Positions 23,340-30,517 of a stretch of 30,517 nucleotides of DNA are shown here, piece by piece. The notes beneath the pieces were generated by a model. That model was given only the letters and a program-made list of their open reading frames with translations. It ran no database searches and was not told the DNA's origin. Both the position numbers and the translations under genes were made by a program. The DNA is from JAEZJZ01 sp964450265 (lineage in GTDB: Bacteria > Bacillota > UBA994 > UBA5500), in assembly GCA_964450265.1 (NCBI GenBank), contig CAYVCY010000009.1, forward strand, positions 1-30,517, in the 5' to 3' direction. Position 1 is the stretch's first letter, and each line of letters starts with the position of its first letter.

Positions 23340-24323
23340 GTGAGTCAGATCGTGCTCGAGTCCATCGGCAAGACCTTTCGGGTCAGCCAGCGGCCGAAGG
23401 GGCCGTTTGGCGCGTTGCGCGGTGCCTTTGCGCGCCAGTACCGGGAAGTAAAGGCGCTGGATGAGATCAGTTTTTCCATCGATGAGGGGGAACTGGTGGG
23501 CTACATCGGCCCCAACGGTGCCGGCAAGTCAACTACGGTGAAGGTGATCAGTGGAATTTTGGTGCCGGATCGTGGCAGATGTCAGGTGATGGGGCGGGTG
23601 CCTTGGCGGGAGCGCACCGCCCATGTGGCGCAGATCGGAGTTGTTTTCGGCCAGCGCAGCCAGCTTTGGTGGGACGTACCAGTGCTCGATTCCTTTGAAC
23701 TGCTGCGAGACATCTATCGCGTTCCGGAGGGGGATTACCGGCAGCGGCTGGATGATCTGACGGCAATATTGGAGATTGCGGGGCTGTTGCAGACGCCGGT
23801 ACGCCAGCTCAGTCTGGGACAGCGCATGCGCTGCGAGCTGGCGGCCGCCCTGTTGCACGGCCCGCGCATTCTCTTTTTGGACGAACCGACCATCGGTCTG
23901 GATGCGGTCTCCAAGCTGGCCCTGCGCGGCTTCCTGAAAGAGTTGAACCGGAAGCATAACGTGACTATGATTTTGACCACCCACGACATGGCTGATATCG
24001 AAACCCTTTGTCAGCGGGTGATGGTGATTGGCCACGGTCGCCTGCTCTATGACGGCTCGCTCAGCGGATTAAAGCGGCAGTACAACCCAGAGCGCCGTAT
24101 TCGGGCCAAGCTGGCCGACACCTGCAGTCTGCAGCAATTGCCAGGTGCCACCCGCATTGAGATGAGGGAAGGGGAGATCTCGGTCTATTTCCGGCCAGAG
24201 CAGGTGCAGGCTCAGGAGATAATCAGCGCCCTGGCTGCGACTTGCCCCCTGCTGGATTTGGTGGTGGAGGATCAAAACATCGAAGAGATGATTGCGCGCA
24301 TGTATCGGGAGATGAGCTTATGA
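23340..24323 (+). CDS. ABC-2 type transporter ATP-binding protein (COG4586 type)
   Basis: A 327-residue ATPase. The N-terminal insertion before the Walker A (RPKGPFGALRGAFARQYREV) is typical of COG4586. Walker A is GPNGAGKST (57-65), the Q-loop is GVVFGQRSQLWWD, the signature is LSLGQRMRCE, Walker B is ILFLDEPTIGLD, and the H-loop is TTHDM. A C-terminal accessory region of about 90 residues follows. GTG 23340 is preferred because GAGG lies 8 bases upstream and the length then fits the family. ATG 23301 and TTG 23277 are in frame and possible. It overlaps the first permease gene by four bases (ATGA). This ATPase powers the two permeases encoded next; the substrate is unknown. Confidence 0.9.
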   Translation: MSQIVLESIGKTFRVSQRPKGPFGALRGAFARQYREVKALDEISFSIDEGELVGYIGPNGAGKSTTVKVISGILVPDRGRCQVMGRVPWRERTAHVAQIGVVFGQRSQLWWDVPVLDSFELLRDIYRVPEGDYRQRLDDLTAILEIAGLLQTPVRQLSLGQRMRCELAAALLHGPRILFLDEPTIGLDAVSKLALRGFLKELNRKHNVTMILTTHDMADIETLCQRVMVIGHGRLLYDGSLSGLKRQYNPERRIRAKLADTCSLQQLPGATRIEMREGEISVYFRPEQVQAQEIISALAATCPLLDLVVEDQNIEEMIARMYREMSL

Positions 24324-25144
24324 CCTGGTTACGACCGGCTGCATCCATTCTGCGCATCAATCTCAGGAGGAGCCTGCAATACCGGCTGGCTGCCTGGGCG
24401 CAGTTGACCACCAACATCTTCTGGGGATTTGTGCATGCTACTATCATCGTCGTCTTCTATCACTATGGCCAGACCCAAGCGGGGGCGGAGGCGGGGATGA
24501 GCATGGCCCAGGCGGTCAGTTATATTTGGTTAGGTCAGATCGCGCTTTACTTATTGCCGATGTATGCCCGTGACCCGGAAATTCGTGAGAAGATTCGCAG
24601 CGGCGATGTGGGAGTGGAGTTGATTCGCCCGCTGGATCTCTACGCCCACTGGTTTATGCGGGGAGTGTCCGGTCGCCTAGGGCGGTTCTTGCTGCAATTG
24701 GTGCCGGTGGCAGGTATAGCCATGTTGTTGCCCCAGCCCTTTGGCCTGCAGCCGCCGGCGTCGCTGGCAGGGCTGCTGGTCGCTGCTTGCTCGCTGCTCT
24801 TGGCGCTACTGCTGTCCGCCGCTGTCCAGGGTCTGATCTACGTCTTGTTGATGCAGCTAGCCTGGGGCGATGGGCCGGCCACACTGTTGACCCTGGTGAC
24901 CGAGGTCTTTTCCGGGCTCTATCTGCCGCTACAGCTTTGGCCGGACTGGGCCCAGCGTTTTCTCATGCGGCAGCCCTTCGCCGGCATCATTGACCTGCCT
25001 CTTAGGTTCTATGTCGGCACCTTGGCACCAACTGATTTTTGGCAGGTGGCTGCTCTGCAGCTCTGCTGGGCAGTGGGGCTTATTCTGATCGGACACCAGC
25101 TGATGCAGCGCACGCTACGCCGGCTGGTTGTCCAGGGGGGTTAA
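24320..25144 (+). CDS. ABC-2 type transporter permease (COG4587/DUF990-like)
   Basis: A 274-residue membrane protein with about six hydrophobic segments. It opens MTWLRPAASILRINLRRSLQ and has a conserved cytosolic patch, EIREKIRSGDVGVELIRPLD, seen in COG4587-type permeases. The start overlaps the ATPase stop, and the next permease starts 3 bases after its stop. Together they form the standard ATPase-permease-permease trio of this ABC-2 subfamily, in which the two different permeases form a heterodimeric channel. No substrate-binding protein is present, consistent with an exporter. Confidence 0.88.
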   Translation: MTWLRPAASILRINLRRSLQYRLAAWAQLTTNIFWGFVHATIIVVFYHYGQTQAGAEAGMSMAQAVSYIWLGQIALYLLPMYARDPEIREKIRSGDVGVELIRPLDLYAHWFMRGVSGRLGRFLLQLVPVAGIAMLLPQPFGLQPPASLAGLLVAACSLLLALLLSAAVQGLIYVLLMQLAWGDGPATLLTLVTEVFSGLYLPLQLWPDWAQRFLMRQPFAGIIDLPLRFYVGTLAPTDFWQVAALQLCWAVGLILIGHQLMQRTLRRLVVQGG

Positions 25145-25147
25145 GCG

Positions 25148-25936
25148 ATGAACGGTTTCTTGCTTTACTTCCGTTATCTGCGGCTGAACTTTCTGGCCGG
25201 ACTGCAGTACAAGGGCTGGCCGATGCAGGTGTTGAGCGTACTCTTTTATGTGCTCACTGACCCACTGGAGGTGCTGCTGCTGTTTGCTCGTTTCGGCTCC
25301 ATCGGCGATTGGTCCACGGAAAGGGTAATGCTCGTCTATGGCCTGGCACTTACTTCTTTTGGCCTGGCCGAGCTCTTTTCGCGCGGGTTCGATTTTTTTC
25401 CCAACCAGATCCGCACCGGCATCTTCGATCGCGTGTTGCTCAGGCCGCGCGGCACCTTCGTGCAGATTCTGGGCACGCAGTTTCATCTGCACCGGGCGGC
25501 GCGGGTGGTTGGCGGCGTAATTGTCATCGTTTGGTCGCTCAATCGGCAGGGCATCAGCCTTGATTTGCTGGATGTGCTACAGTTGCTGGCGGGGTTGCTG
25601 GGCGGCTATCTCGTCTACACTGGCATCTTTGTATCCTCATCGGCGGTTGCCTTCTGGACAGTGCAGCAGCTGGATTGGGTGAATATCTTCACCAATGGCA
25701 GCTACCAGGTGGCCAAGGTGCCGCCGAGTCTACTGCCCTCCTGGCTGCGCAACACCTTCACCTTCTTCATGCCCATGTTCATCTGTAGCTACTACCCGGC
25801 TGCCGCCGTCTGTGGCTGGGGCGGCGTGCCCGCCGCTTGGGGTTGGCTGTCACTGCCTGCCGGTGCCGTCTTCTTCTTTGCCTCGCTGGCTCTTTGGAGG
25901 GTAGGTGTCCTGCACTACGCCAGCACCGGCAGCTGA
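25148..25936 (+). CDS. ABC-2 type transporter permease (COG3694/DUF990-like)
   Basis: A 262-residue membrane protein with about six hydrophobic segments, second permease of the trio. It shows the same cytosolic signature in altered form, FFPNQIRTGIFDRVLLRPRG, and the conserved FMPMFICSYYPAAAVCG block of COG3694 proteins. A GGGGGG ribosome site lies in the end of the preceding gene. Its TGA stop (25934-25936) is the first TGA of a TGACACG...CGTGTCA palindromic repeat. The reverse-strand serine hydrolase frame overlaps its last 87 bases. Confidence 0.88.
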   Translation: MNGFLLYFRYLRLNFLAGLQYKGWPMQVLSVLFYVLTDPLEVLLLFARFGSIGDWSTERVMLVYGLALTSFGLAELFSRGFDFFPNQIRTGIFDRVLLRPRGTFVQILGTQFHLHRAARVVGGVIVIVWSLNRQGISLDLLDVLQLLAGLLGGYLVYTGIFVSSSAVAFWTVQQLDWVNIFTNGSYQVAKVPPSLLPSWLRNTFTFFMPMFICSYYPAAAVCGWGGVPAAWGWLSLPAGAVFFFASLALWRVGVLHYASTGS

Positions 25937-27436
25937 CACGGGGGGACAGTCCCCACGTGTCAGCGCCGAAAACAGCAGCGCTGCGGCGCAGACCAGCAAA
26001 GCAACGCCCAGCCAGGTGGAAGCGATGGGAAATAGCGAGGTAATCTCCAGATAATCTTGGTTAGCTGCCCACAGGACAGATAGGATTAGGGCAACTGCAC
26101 TTCCGCTCTGTAGCATTCGCAGGGCGGAAGACTTGATATTTCGTAGGGCAAATGTGCGCTTGCCTACAAATAGACCTTCCATAACTCGCCATAACTGCCA
26201 GATGCTTAAAGACAACAGCAGGCCGATGCCCAGCCAAAGCAATCGCTGTCCCACCAAGATCAGGCTCATTCCGAGTGACTCGAAGCCTTGCCACTTTGCC
26301 CAATCGCTGAGCAGAGAGGCGATGAACGGCCAGCTGCGTTGGCTGTTGCTGAGGATGACTATGCCATCACCAGTTGCCGGAACGGAGCAGAAGTGCGTCA
26401 TCCAGCCACAACCCTGCCCGCCGTGTGACAGCGCATCGTGTTGGTCGGGCAGTCTTTCGACGAAATGCCCCAGGCCATAGCTGTCGAAAGCTAGGCCATA
26501 GAGACCGTTGATCTCCGCGACTGGAGTATACATAGCCGCTATCGACTCTCTGCCCAGTATGCATAGTCCCAGTGGGTCATCTACCTCCATTCCAGCGGCC
26601 ACGAACTGGGCGATGTCTTCGATGGTGGAGATTAGGCCTCCAGAAGCCTTTTCTGGATAGACGTAAGGCGCAATGGCGTTACCTTGGTGGTCATATCCGA
26701 GAGAAAGGTTAGCGCGAAGCTCTTCTCGCCAGCTGAAGGTAGAGTCTTTCATTCCCAGGGGCTGCAATACCTCTTCTTGCATGAATTCAGCGAAGCTTTC
26801 CCCTGTGACGCTTTCGATCAGCAGCTCCAGCAGGTTGAAGCCCACGTTTGAATAGCGGAAGGACGTTCCCGGTGGCTGTTGTAGCCGCGCCTCCCGCGAC
26901 AAGTTGTCCTTTAGCCCGGGCGGTTCTTCTTCAGGCGCATAACGCAGTGAGATGTCACCCAGGGGCAGGCCTGCGCTGTGGCTGAGCAGCTGCTTGATGG
27001 TGATCTCTTCTTGGGCAAAATCCGACTGTGGCAGTTGCCAGTTGGACAGATAGGCTGTCAGCGGACTGTCCAACTGCACGCTTCCTTGCTCGACTAGACG
27101 CATCACGCCCCAGGCAGTGACGGATTTTGAAATGGATTCCATCCGGCAGTAGGTCTTGGCAGTCATCTCTAGCTGTTGCTCCCGGTTTGCATAACCGTAA
27201 GCTTGCATCCAGCTGGTCTTGCCATCCTTGATCAGGGCAACCGCCACCCCTGGAATCCCGTAGGTTTGCATCATCGCTGGTATGCGCTGATCCAGATGGG
27301 CAGTGAAAGTCTTCAAAGGAGCCTGCGGAAGGACACTGCCGGCGGAGCGGGAATGTGAAACGGTAAACAGCAGCAGGCAGCAGCTGACCAGAATGGCCAA
27401 TGGTTTAATCCCGCGCAGGAAATGGTCAAGCCTCAA
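25850..27436 (-). CDS. Serine hydrolase of the beta-lactamase/penicillin-binding class C family, membrane anchored
   Basis: A 528-residue protein. An N-terminal hydrophobic segment (LAILVSCCLLLFTV) is a signal peptide or anchor. The catalytic domain has SISK (SxxK, 101-104), YSN (YxN, 195-197) and an HGGQG block (HxG) near 340. After about residue 360 come three hydrophobic segments, as in some membrane-bound class C esterase/peptidase relatives. True beta-lactamase activity is not implied; DD-peptidase or esterase roles are common. TTG 27436 has GAGGTG 8 bases upstream; TTG 27442 is too close to it. The last 38 or so residues (from ALTRGDCPPVSA) are encoded by a palindromic repeat and then the antisense of the permease gene, so the natural C-terminus was probably altered by repeat insertion. 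Confidence 0.87.
   Translation of the reverse strand: MRLDHFLRGIKPLAILVSCCLLLFTVSHSRSAGSVLPQAPLKTFTAHLDQRIPAMMQTYGIPGVAVALIKDGKTSWMQAYGYANREQQLEMTAKTYCRMESISKSVTAWGVMRLVEQGSVQLDSPLTAYLSNWQLPQSDFAQEEITIKQLLSHSAGLPLGDISLRYAPEEEPPGLKDNLSREARLQQPPGTSFRYSNVGFNLLELLIESVTGESFAEFMQEEVLQPLGMKDSTFSWREELRANLSLGYDHQGNAIAPYVYPEKASGGLISTIEDIAQFVAAGMEVDDPLGLCILGRESIAAMYTPVAEINGLYGLAFDSYGLGHFVERLPDQHDALSHGGQGCGWMTHFCSVPATGDGIVILSNSQRSWPFIASLLSDWAKWQGFESLGMSLILVGQRLLWLGIGLLLSLSIWQLWRVMEGLFVGKRTFALRNIKSSALRMLQSGSAVALILSVLWAANQDYLEITSLFPIASTWLGVALLVCAAALLFSALTRGDCPPVSAAGAGVVQDTYPPKSQRGKEEDGTGRQ
25934..25962. repeat. REP-like palindromic repeat, copy 2
   Basis: 29 bases, TGACACG arm, GGGGACAGTCCCC core, ACGTGTCA arm. 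It supplies the stop codon of the ABC permease and is translated on the other strand as TRGDCPPVS in the serine hydrolase. Confidence 0.85.
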
Positions 27437-27533
27437 ATTCAATACACCTCTTCATATTCTGGTTTTGGGACCGGGGGGGCGATAATACGGCCCCCGGAGA
27501 TTGCCCGCCATAATCGACCGGTAGCTCTAACAT
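27426..27533 (-). CDS. Possible 35-residue leader ORF upstream of the serine hydrolase
   Basis: On the reverse strand GAAGGAGG precedes ATG 27533 by nine bases. The frame reads MLELPVDYGGQSPGAVLSPP and ends after FEA at a TGA inside the start of the hydrolase gene. No family is recognised and the middle overlaps a CCGGGGG/CCCCCGG hairpin (27471-27497). It may be translated and coupled to the hydrolase, or may be chance sequence behind a good ribosome site. Confidence 0.3.
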   Translation of the reverse strand: MLELPVDYGGQSPGAVLSPPRSQNQNMKRCIEFEA

Positions 27534-27624
27534 TAAGGTCATCCTCCTTCGCGCAGGCGAGATCTTGGAATTTTTGTTCGTCGTCGGGGTCGAAATTCCT
27601 GCCTCAGAGTCGCAATACAGGTGG

Positions 27625-27653
27625 TGATACGTGGGGACAGTTCTCACGTGTCA
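27625..27653. repeat. REP-like palindromic repeat, degenerate copy 3
   Basis: 29 bases with arms TGATACG and CGTGTCA and the altered core TGGGGACAGTTCTCA. It lies in the intergenic region between the divergent hydrolase and GNAT genes. Confidence 0.75.
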
Positions 27654-27719
27654 CTGATGCAGGAATCGGGAGGTGTGTGGCAGAATAGGAGCAGACGAAT
27701 TGTTGTTGGAGGGATTAGT

Positions 27720-28556
27720 ATGGAAATTAGGAGGGCGGCGGCGGGTGACCGGCTAGCCGTGATGGAGCTCTTAAATCGGGTTTGGGGGGCGGATGATTAT
27801 GTCCCATATTGTTGGGACGAATGGGTAGAGAACCAGGAAGCCGGAGTGCCGTTGGTGGCGCTTCAGGTAGGCAAGATAGCGGGAGTGGCCTATGTTCACT
27901 TCCTAGATCAGCGGGTTTCTTGGCATCAGGCACTGCGCATCGACCCGGATGCACGCCGCTTAGGTATTGGGAGCGCCTTGACCCAAGCCTGCTTGGATGC
28001 CGCCAGGGCGCACCGGAGCCAGGTGGCGAGGTTGTTGGTCGATGCCGAGAACCAGGCTTCACTCTGCCTCACCGAGCGCGCCGGGTTCCATCGGGTCAAA
28101 CACTATCGGCAGCTCAGCAAGTCAGAGCTGAACGAGGACGGGCCAGCGCTCATTCAACAGCTTCCGGCAAGTCTGTTGTCGCACCTGCTGCAAAAGGCCG
28201 TTGCGCAGGGCGAGGACTATTGGCATAGTCGATGGGAGACTCGCGATCTTACGCTGGCAGCGCTGCAGTTCTCGGTGGATAGCGGCTGCTTGCGCGTACT
28301 TGCTGACGAACCGACAGCGGCGCTGGCGGACGTGAACCTAGATGAAGGCGAGTTTGAAGTGGGGCAGCTGGTGGGGGATGAGAAGGCTGTGATCCGTCTG
28401 GTGGATGGACTGGAACGGGAGGCCGTTTCGCAAGGCATCAAGCGGATTCATATTCTCCAAACCAGGGAGTCGCCCCATCTGCGCCTGCTCATTGATCGCC
28501 TGGGATACGAACTACACGAAACTGAAGGCTATGTTATCTGGGAATATCAGCTATAG
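27720..28556 (+). CDS. GNAT family N-acetyltransferase, possibly with two GNAT-like halves
   Basis: A 278-residue protein. The N-terminal half has the GNAT order: VMELLNRVWGADDYV, a VALQVGKIAGVAYVHFLD strand, then the acetyl-CoA loop RRLGIGSALTQACLD (R-x-x-G-x-G/A near residues 78-84). The LVDAENQASLCLTERAGFHR segment is the usual motif B. The second half (about 175-278) repeats a weaker pattern, ending in LRLLIDRLGYELHETEGYVIW, as in tandem GNAT proteins. ATG 27720 has GGAGGG 6 bases upstream; the longer frame from 27621 runs through a palindromic repeat. It lies alone between repeats, and the substrate is unknown. Confidence 0.85.
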   Translation: MEIRRAAAGDRLAVMELLNRVWGADDYVPYCWDEWVENQEAGVPLVALQVGKIAGVAYVHFLDQRVSWHQALRIDPDARRLGIGSALTQACLDAARAHRSQVARLLVDAENQASLCLTERAGFHRVKHYRQLSKSELNEDGPALIQQLPASLLSHLLQKAVAQGEDYWHSRWETRDLTLAALQFSVDSGCLRVLADEPTAALADVNLDEGEFEVGQLVGDEKAVIRLVDGLEREAVSQGIKRIHILQTRESPHLRLLIDRLGYELHETEGYVIWEYQL

Positions 28557-28569
28557 TTGGAAATGGAAC

Positions 28570-28598
28570 TGACACGCGGGGACTGTCCCCGCGTGTCA
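28570..28598. repeat. REP-like palindromic repeat, perfect copy 4
   Basis: A perfect palindrome: 14-base arms TGACACGCGGGGAC and GTCCCCGCGTGTCA around a single T. It lies between the convergent GNAT and TetR genes, followed by GTTTTTC, so it could also terminate the GNAT transcript. Confidence 0.9.
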
Positions 28599-28620
28599 GT
28601 TTTTCGGCGCAGTGTTGGTT

Positions 28621-29190
28621 TCATTTTCTGGCGGCCAGCAGGCTGTTCGTGTAACGAGTGAGCACCTCGTCCTGGCCGCTGCGGTCTAGTTGGTGAAAGG
28701 GGTGGGAGGAGGGCAGGATGACATGTCCGAGCAGCAGGCCGCCGATCTGTCTGGCGCAGAACTCCGCTGCGCCTTTCTGGGACAGGCTGGGATGCTCCTG
28801 CAGGGCGGTCAGTAGGCTGCAGAAGAAGAGATGCGTAAAGTCGATCTCACGGGGAAGGTCTCCCATCATGCTTTCGGCGAGCAGCATCTTTACCAGCTGC
28901 TCATTGCGCGAAACTGCCATCAGCCTATCTTCCAGAATTGTGCGGAAGAGGATTCCAAGGTCAGTCTGGGCGGCTAACCTTGAAAGCTTGCTCTGGAAGT
29001 TCTCTTCCAGAGCTTTGGTGATCACTGTCTCAAACAGGTTCTGCTTGGTCTTGAACTTGCGGAAGATTGTGATCTCTGCTACATTCGCCTCTTTGGCTAT
29101 TTCCAAAGTTGTGGCCTGAATGAATCCCTTGCTGACAAAGACCCGGGTAGCCGCTTCCAGTATCTGCGCCGTTTTATCCCTCAATGCCAA
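28621..29190 (-). CDS. TetR family transcriptional regulator
   Basis: A 189-residue regulator. Its N-terminal HTH is typical: ILEAATRVFVSKGFIQATTL, then EIAKEANVAEITIFRKFKTK with the recognition helix, and QNLFETVI. The remaining 120 residues are helical and variable, as expected for the ligand domain. It starts with TTG at 29190, one base after the stop of the upstream RND/MMPL gene, whose last codons hold the GGAG ribosome site. The two genes are thus coupled, with the regulator downstream of its probable target; autoregulation of the pair is likely. Confidence 0.9.
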   Translation of the reverse strand: MALRDKTAQILEAATRVFVSKGFIQATTLEIAKEANVAEITIFRKFKTKQNLFETVITKALEENFQSKLSRLAAQTDLGILFRTILEDRLMAVSRNEQLVKMLLAESMMGDLPREIDFTHLFFCSLLTALQEHPSLSQKGAAEFCARQIGGLLLGHVILPSSHPFHQLDRSGQDEVLTRYTNSLLAARK

Positions 29191-29191
29191 T

Positions 29192-30517
29192 CTACTCCAT
29201 TTCCGTTTGCAGTTTGAGTGACGCCTTCCTCGTCTGACCCATGAATTGGCCCAAGGTAACCAAAATGGCCGGCATCACCACAATCGTGCTTAATAGGGCC
29301 AAGAAGATATTGATTAAGGTCATCATACCAAAATTGCTCAGAATCCTGAAGTCAGAGATGAGTAGGGCAGCGAAACCTCCAATGGTGGTTAGCGCGGAGG
29401 CAAAGATGGCTACGCCTATCTTGCCCACCGCCGTGGCGATGGCGTCGACGCTGTTCTGCGCTGAGGTCTGCTCCTCAAGGAACCTCTCCATGATTAGGAT
29501 AGTGAACTCTGTCCCGATGCCAATAATCAGTGCCCCTAAGGTGGCGGTGAGCGGGGTGTATTTGAATCCTAGCAAGTACATGGCTGCGCCGGACCAGCCT
29601 ACGATCAGGATGATCGGCAGCAGCGGGACGAAGGCCTTCACCGGATGGCGATAGATGATCAACAGTCCGAGGAAGACAGCAACCATGCCCAGTAGAGTCA
29701 TCTTATAGCGTCCTGTGGTCAGTGCGGACATCATCTCTACATCCAGCACCGCTTTGCCGGTCACGGTGGCTTCCAGCCCGGGCATGCGCTGGGTCGCTAC
29801 GTAGCTGCTCATATCGGAGATGAAAGCCTGCAGCGCAACCGCATCCAGGTGCCTAATGCCCACAGAAATTACGCCTTGAGTCCGATCTGCATTTGCGAGC
29901 ATTTTCCATTGACTGGCAGGGATATCCTGCAGAAATTCTGTTGCTTCTGTCTCCGTCGGCAGCTGGTCGTCGTTCAGCTCTCTGAGCACTGAAGTCAGAG
30001 ACCTGGTCTGTACCACTACGCGAGGAAACTTGCCTGACAGAGATTCAGTGGTCTGATCAACCCACTGCAAGACAGAGTTACTTAAGACATTGTCGCTCTT
30101 GTAGAGGATTGAGACCTGATCGGTAGTTCCTAGTACGTCCCGCAGATGGTGAATCTCGTGCAGTTCGGGGACGTCTTGGGGCATGAAGGTCTCTATGTCT
30201 GTCTCTGCTCCTACTTGTAGGTCGGCCCAGATTCCCACACCAGCTGTAGCGAAGGCGACCAGGATGATCAGCCATCTAATAGAAATTAGGCGGCGGGTAA
30301 CACCGTCGAGCCGACGGGCAAAAGCTGAGGGCTGGGCTACCGATTGCTGACTGTTTGTCTCGCCGTGGGCAAAGAATCTGTCCCGGGCGAATAACAGGGG
30401 AACGGTGAATAGCAGACCGATGCTGAAGCTGACGACCATGCCGATGGTCAGCATTTTGCCGAAGTCTTGGATCATTGGCACTGGGGAGGTATAGAGGGCG
30501 AGAAAGCCCAGCCCGGT
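29192..30517 (-). CDS. RND/MMPL family exporter (C-terminal part; N-terminus beyond window)
   Basis: Reverse-strand frame open to the right edge, 441 residues visible. It begins in a hydrophobic segment (GLGFLALYTSPVPMIQDFGK), which is part of the first half's membrane bundle. A new helix (LISIRWLIILVAFATAGVGI) and a large extracytoplasmic domain follow, with TDIETFMPQDVPELHEIHHL. Then come five further hydrophobic segments, including LGALIIGIGTEFTILIMERF and FASALTTIGGFAALLIS, typical of MMPL/HpnN-like RND proteins. The full protein would have about 750-850 residues. Such proteins export lipids, hopanoids or drugs. The TetR gene follows after one base. GTG 30481 is an internal codon, not the true start. 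Confidence 0.88.
   Translation of the reverse strand, partial: TGLGFLALYTSPVPMIQDFGKMLTIGMVVSFSIGLLFTVPLLFARDRFFAHGETNSQQSVAQPSAFARRLDGVTRRLISIRWLIILVAFATAGVGIWADLQVGAETDIETFMPQDVPELHEIHHLRDVLGTTDQVSILYKSDNVLSNSVLQWVDQTTESLSGKFPRVVVQTRSLTSVLRELNDDQLPTETEATEFLQDIPASQWKMLANADRTQGVISVGIRHLDAVALQAFISDMSSYVATQRMPGLEATVTGKAVLDVEMMSALTTGRYKMTLLGMVAVFLGLLIIYRHPVKAFVPLLPIILIVGWSGAAMYLLGFKYTPLTATLGALIIGIGTEFTILIMERFLEEQTSAQNSVDAIATAVGKIGVAIFASALTTIGGFAALLISDFRILSNFGMMTLINIFLALLSTIVVMPAILVTLGQFMGQTRKASLKLQTEME

Noticed and set aside
23800..23850. Non-standard LSLGQ signature in the ABC ATPase as a sign of a dead enzyme
   Set aside because: As far as I recall this form is usual in COG4586-type ATPases; Walker A, Walker B and the H-loop are intact.
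1..30517. CRISPR array, prophage or complete insertion sequence
   Set aside because: No regularly spaced repeats, no phage structural or integrase genes, and no transposase frame were found on either strand.

Overview
The window looks like a scaffold from a Bacillota (Firmicutes) genome, most likely a clostridial or Peptococcaceae-like lineage. The evidence is an AddAB-type nuclease beside SbcDC, a Fur-regulated FeoAB pair, strong AGGAGG-type ribosome sites with frequent TTG/GTG starts, and dispersed palindromes with a GGGGACAGTCCCC core, which from memory are common between genes in that group. No rRNA, tRNA or marker gene fixes the taxon. A run of exactly 100 N flanked by two identical 55-base copies shows this is a short-read scaffold, possibly from a metagenome.

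Layout. 1-6.9 kb: DNA end processing, with addB (minus strand, cut by the window edge) divergent from an overlapping sbcD-sbcC pair. 7.0-9.5 kb: a ferrous iron uptake operon with a promoter, two Fur boxes, feoA, feoB and a 55-residue eight-cysteine protein. 9.9-13.6 kb: a standalone FMN-type glutamate synthase-like protein, a YtcJ-like amidohydrolase and the frameshifted remnant of a Phd/YefM antitoxin. 13.8-17.6 kb, minus strand: an MFS exporter (interrupted only by the assembly gap), an acetamidase/formamidase family protein and a MATE exporter. 17.9-19.7 kb: a MerR/GyrI-like regulator divergent from that MFS gene, then a terpene-cyclase-fold protein. 19.8-23.1 kb: a long ArsR-type regulator, a second related MFS exporter and an APH-type kinase; the last two overlap by 4 bp. 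23.3-25.9 kb: a three-gene ABC-2 transporter of the COG4586/COG4587/COG3694 type. 25.9-27.4 kb: a membrane-anchored serine hydrolase on the minus strand. 27.7-28.6 kb: a GNAT-like protein. 28.6-30.5 kb, minus strand: an RND/MMPL exporter (open at the window edge) followed by a TetR regulator.

The right two thirds is dominated by export and detoxification modules, each with its own regulator: MerR with MFS/amidase/MATE, ArsR with MFS/kinase, TetR with RND, and the ABC-2 trio. The least ordinary points are the eight-cysteine protein in the feo operon, the ArsR-MFS-kinase cassette with a perfect 16-bp palindrome, the leader of the MFS gene with a three-codon ORF behind a consensus ribosome site, and a palindromic repeat that has become part of the coding sequence of the serine hydrolase.
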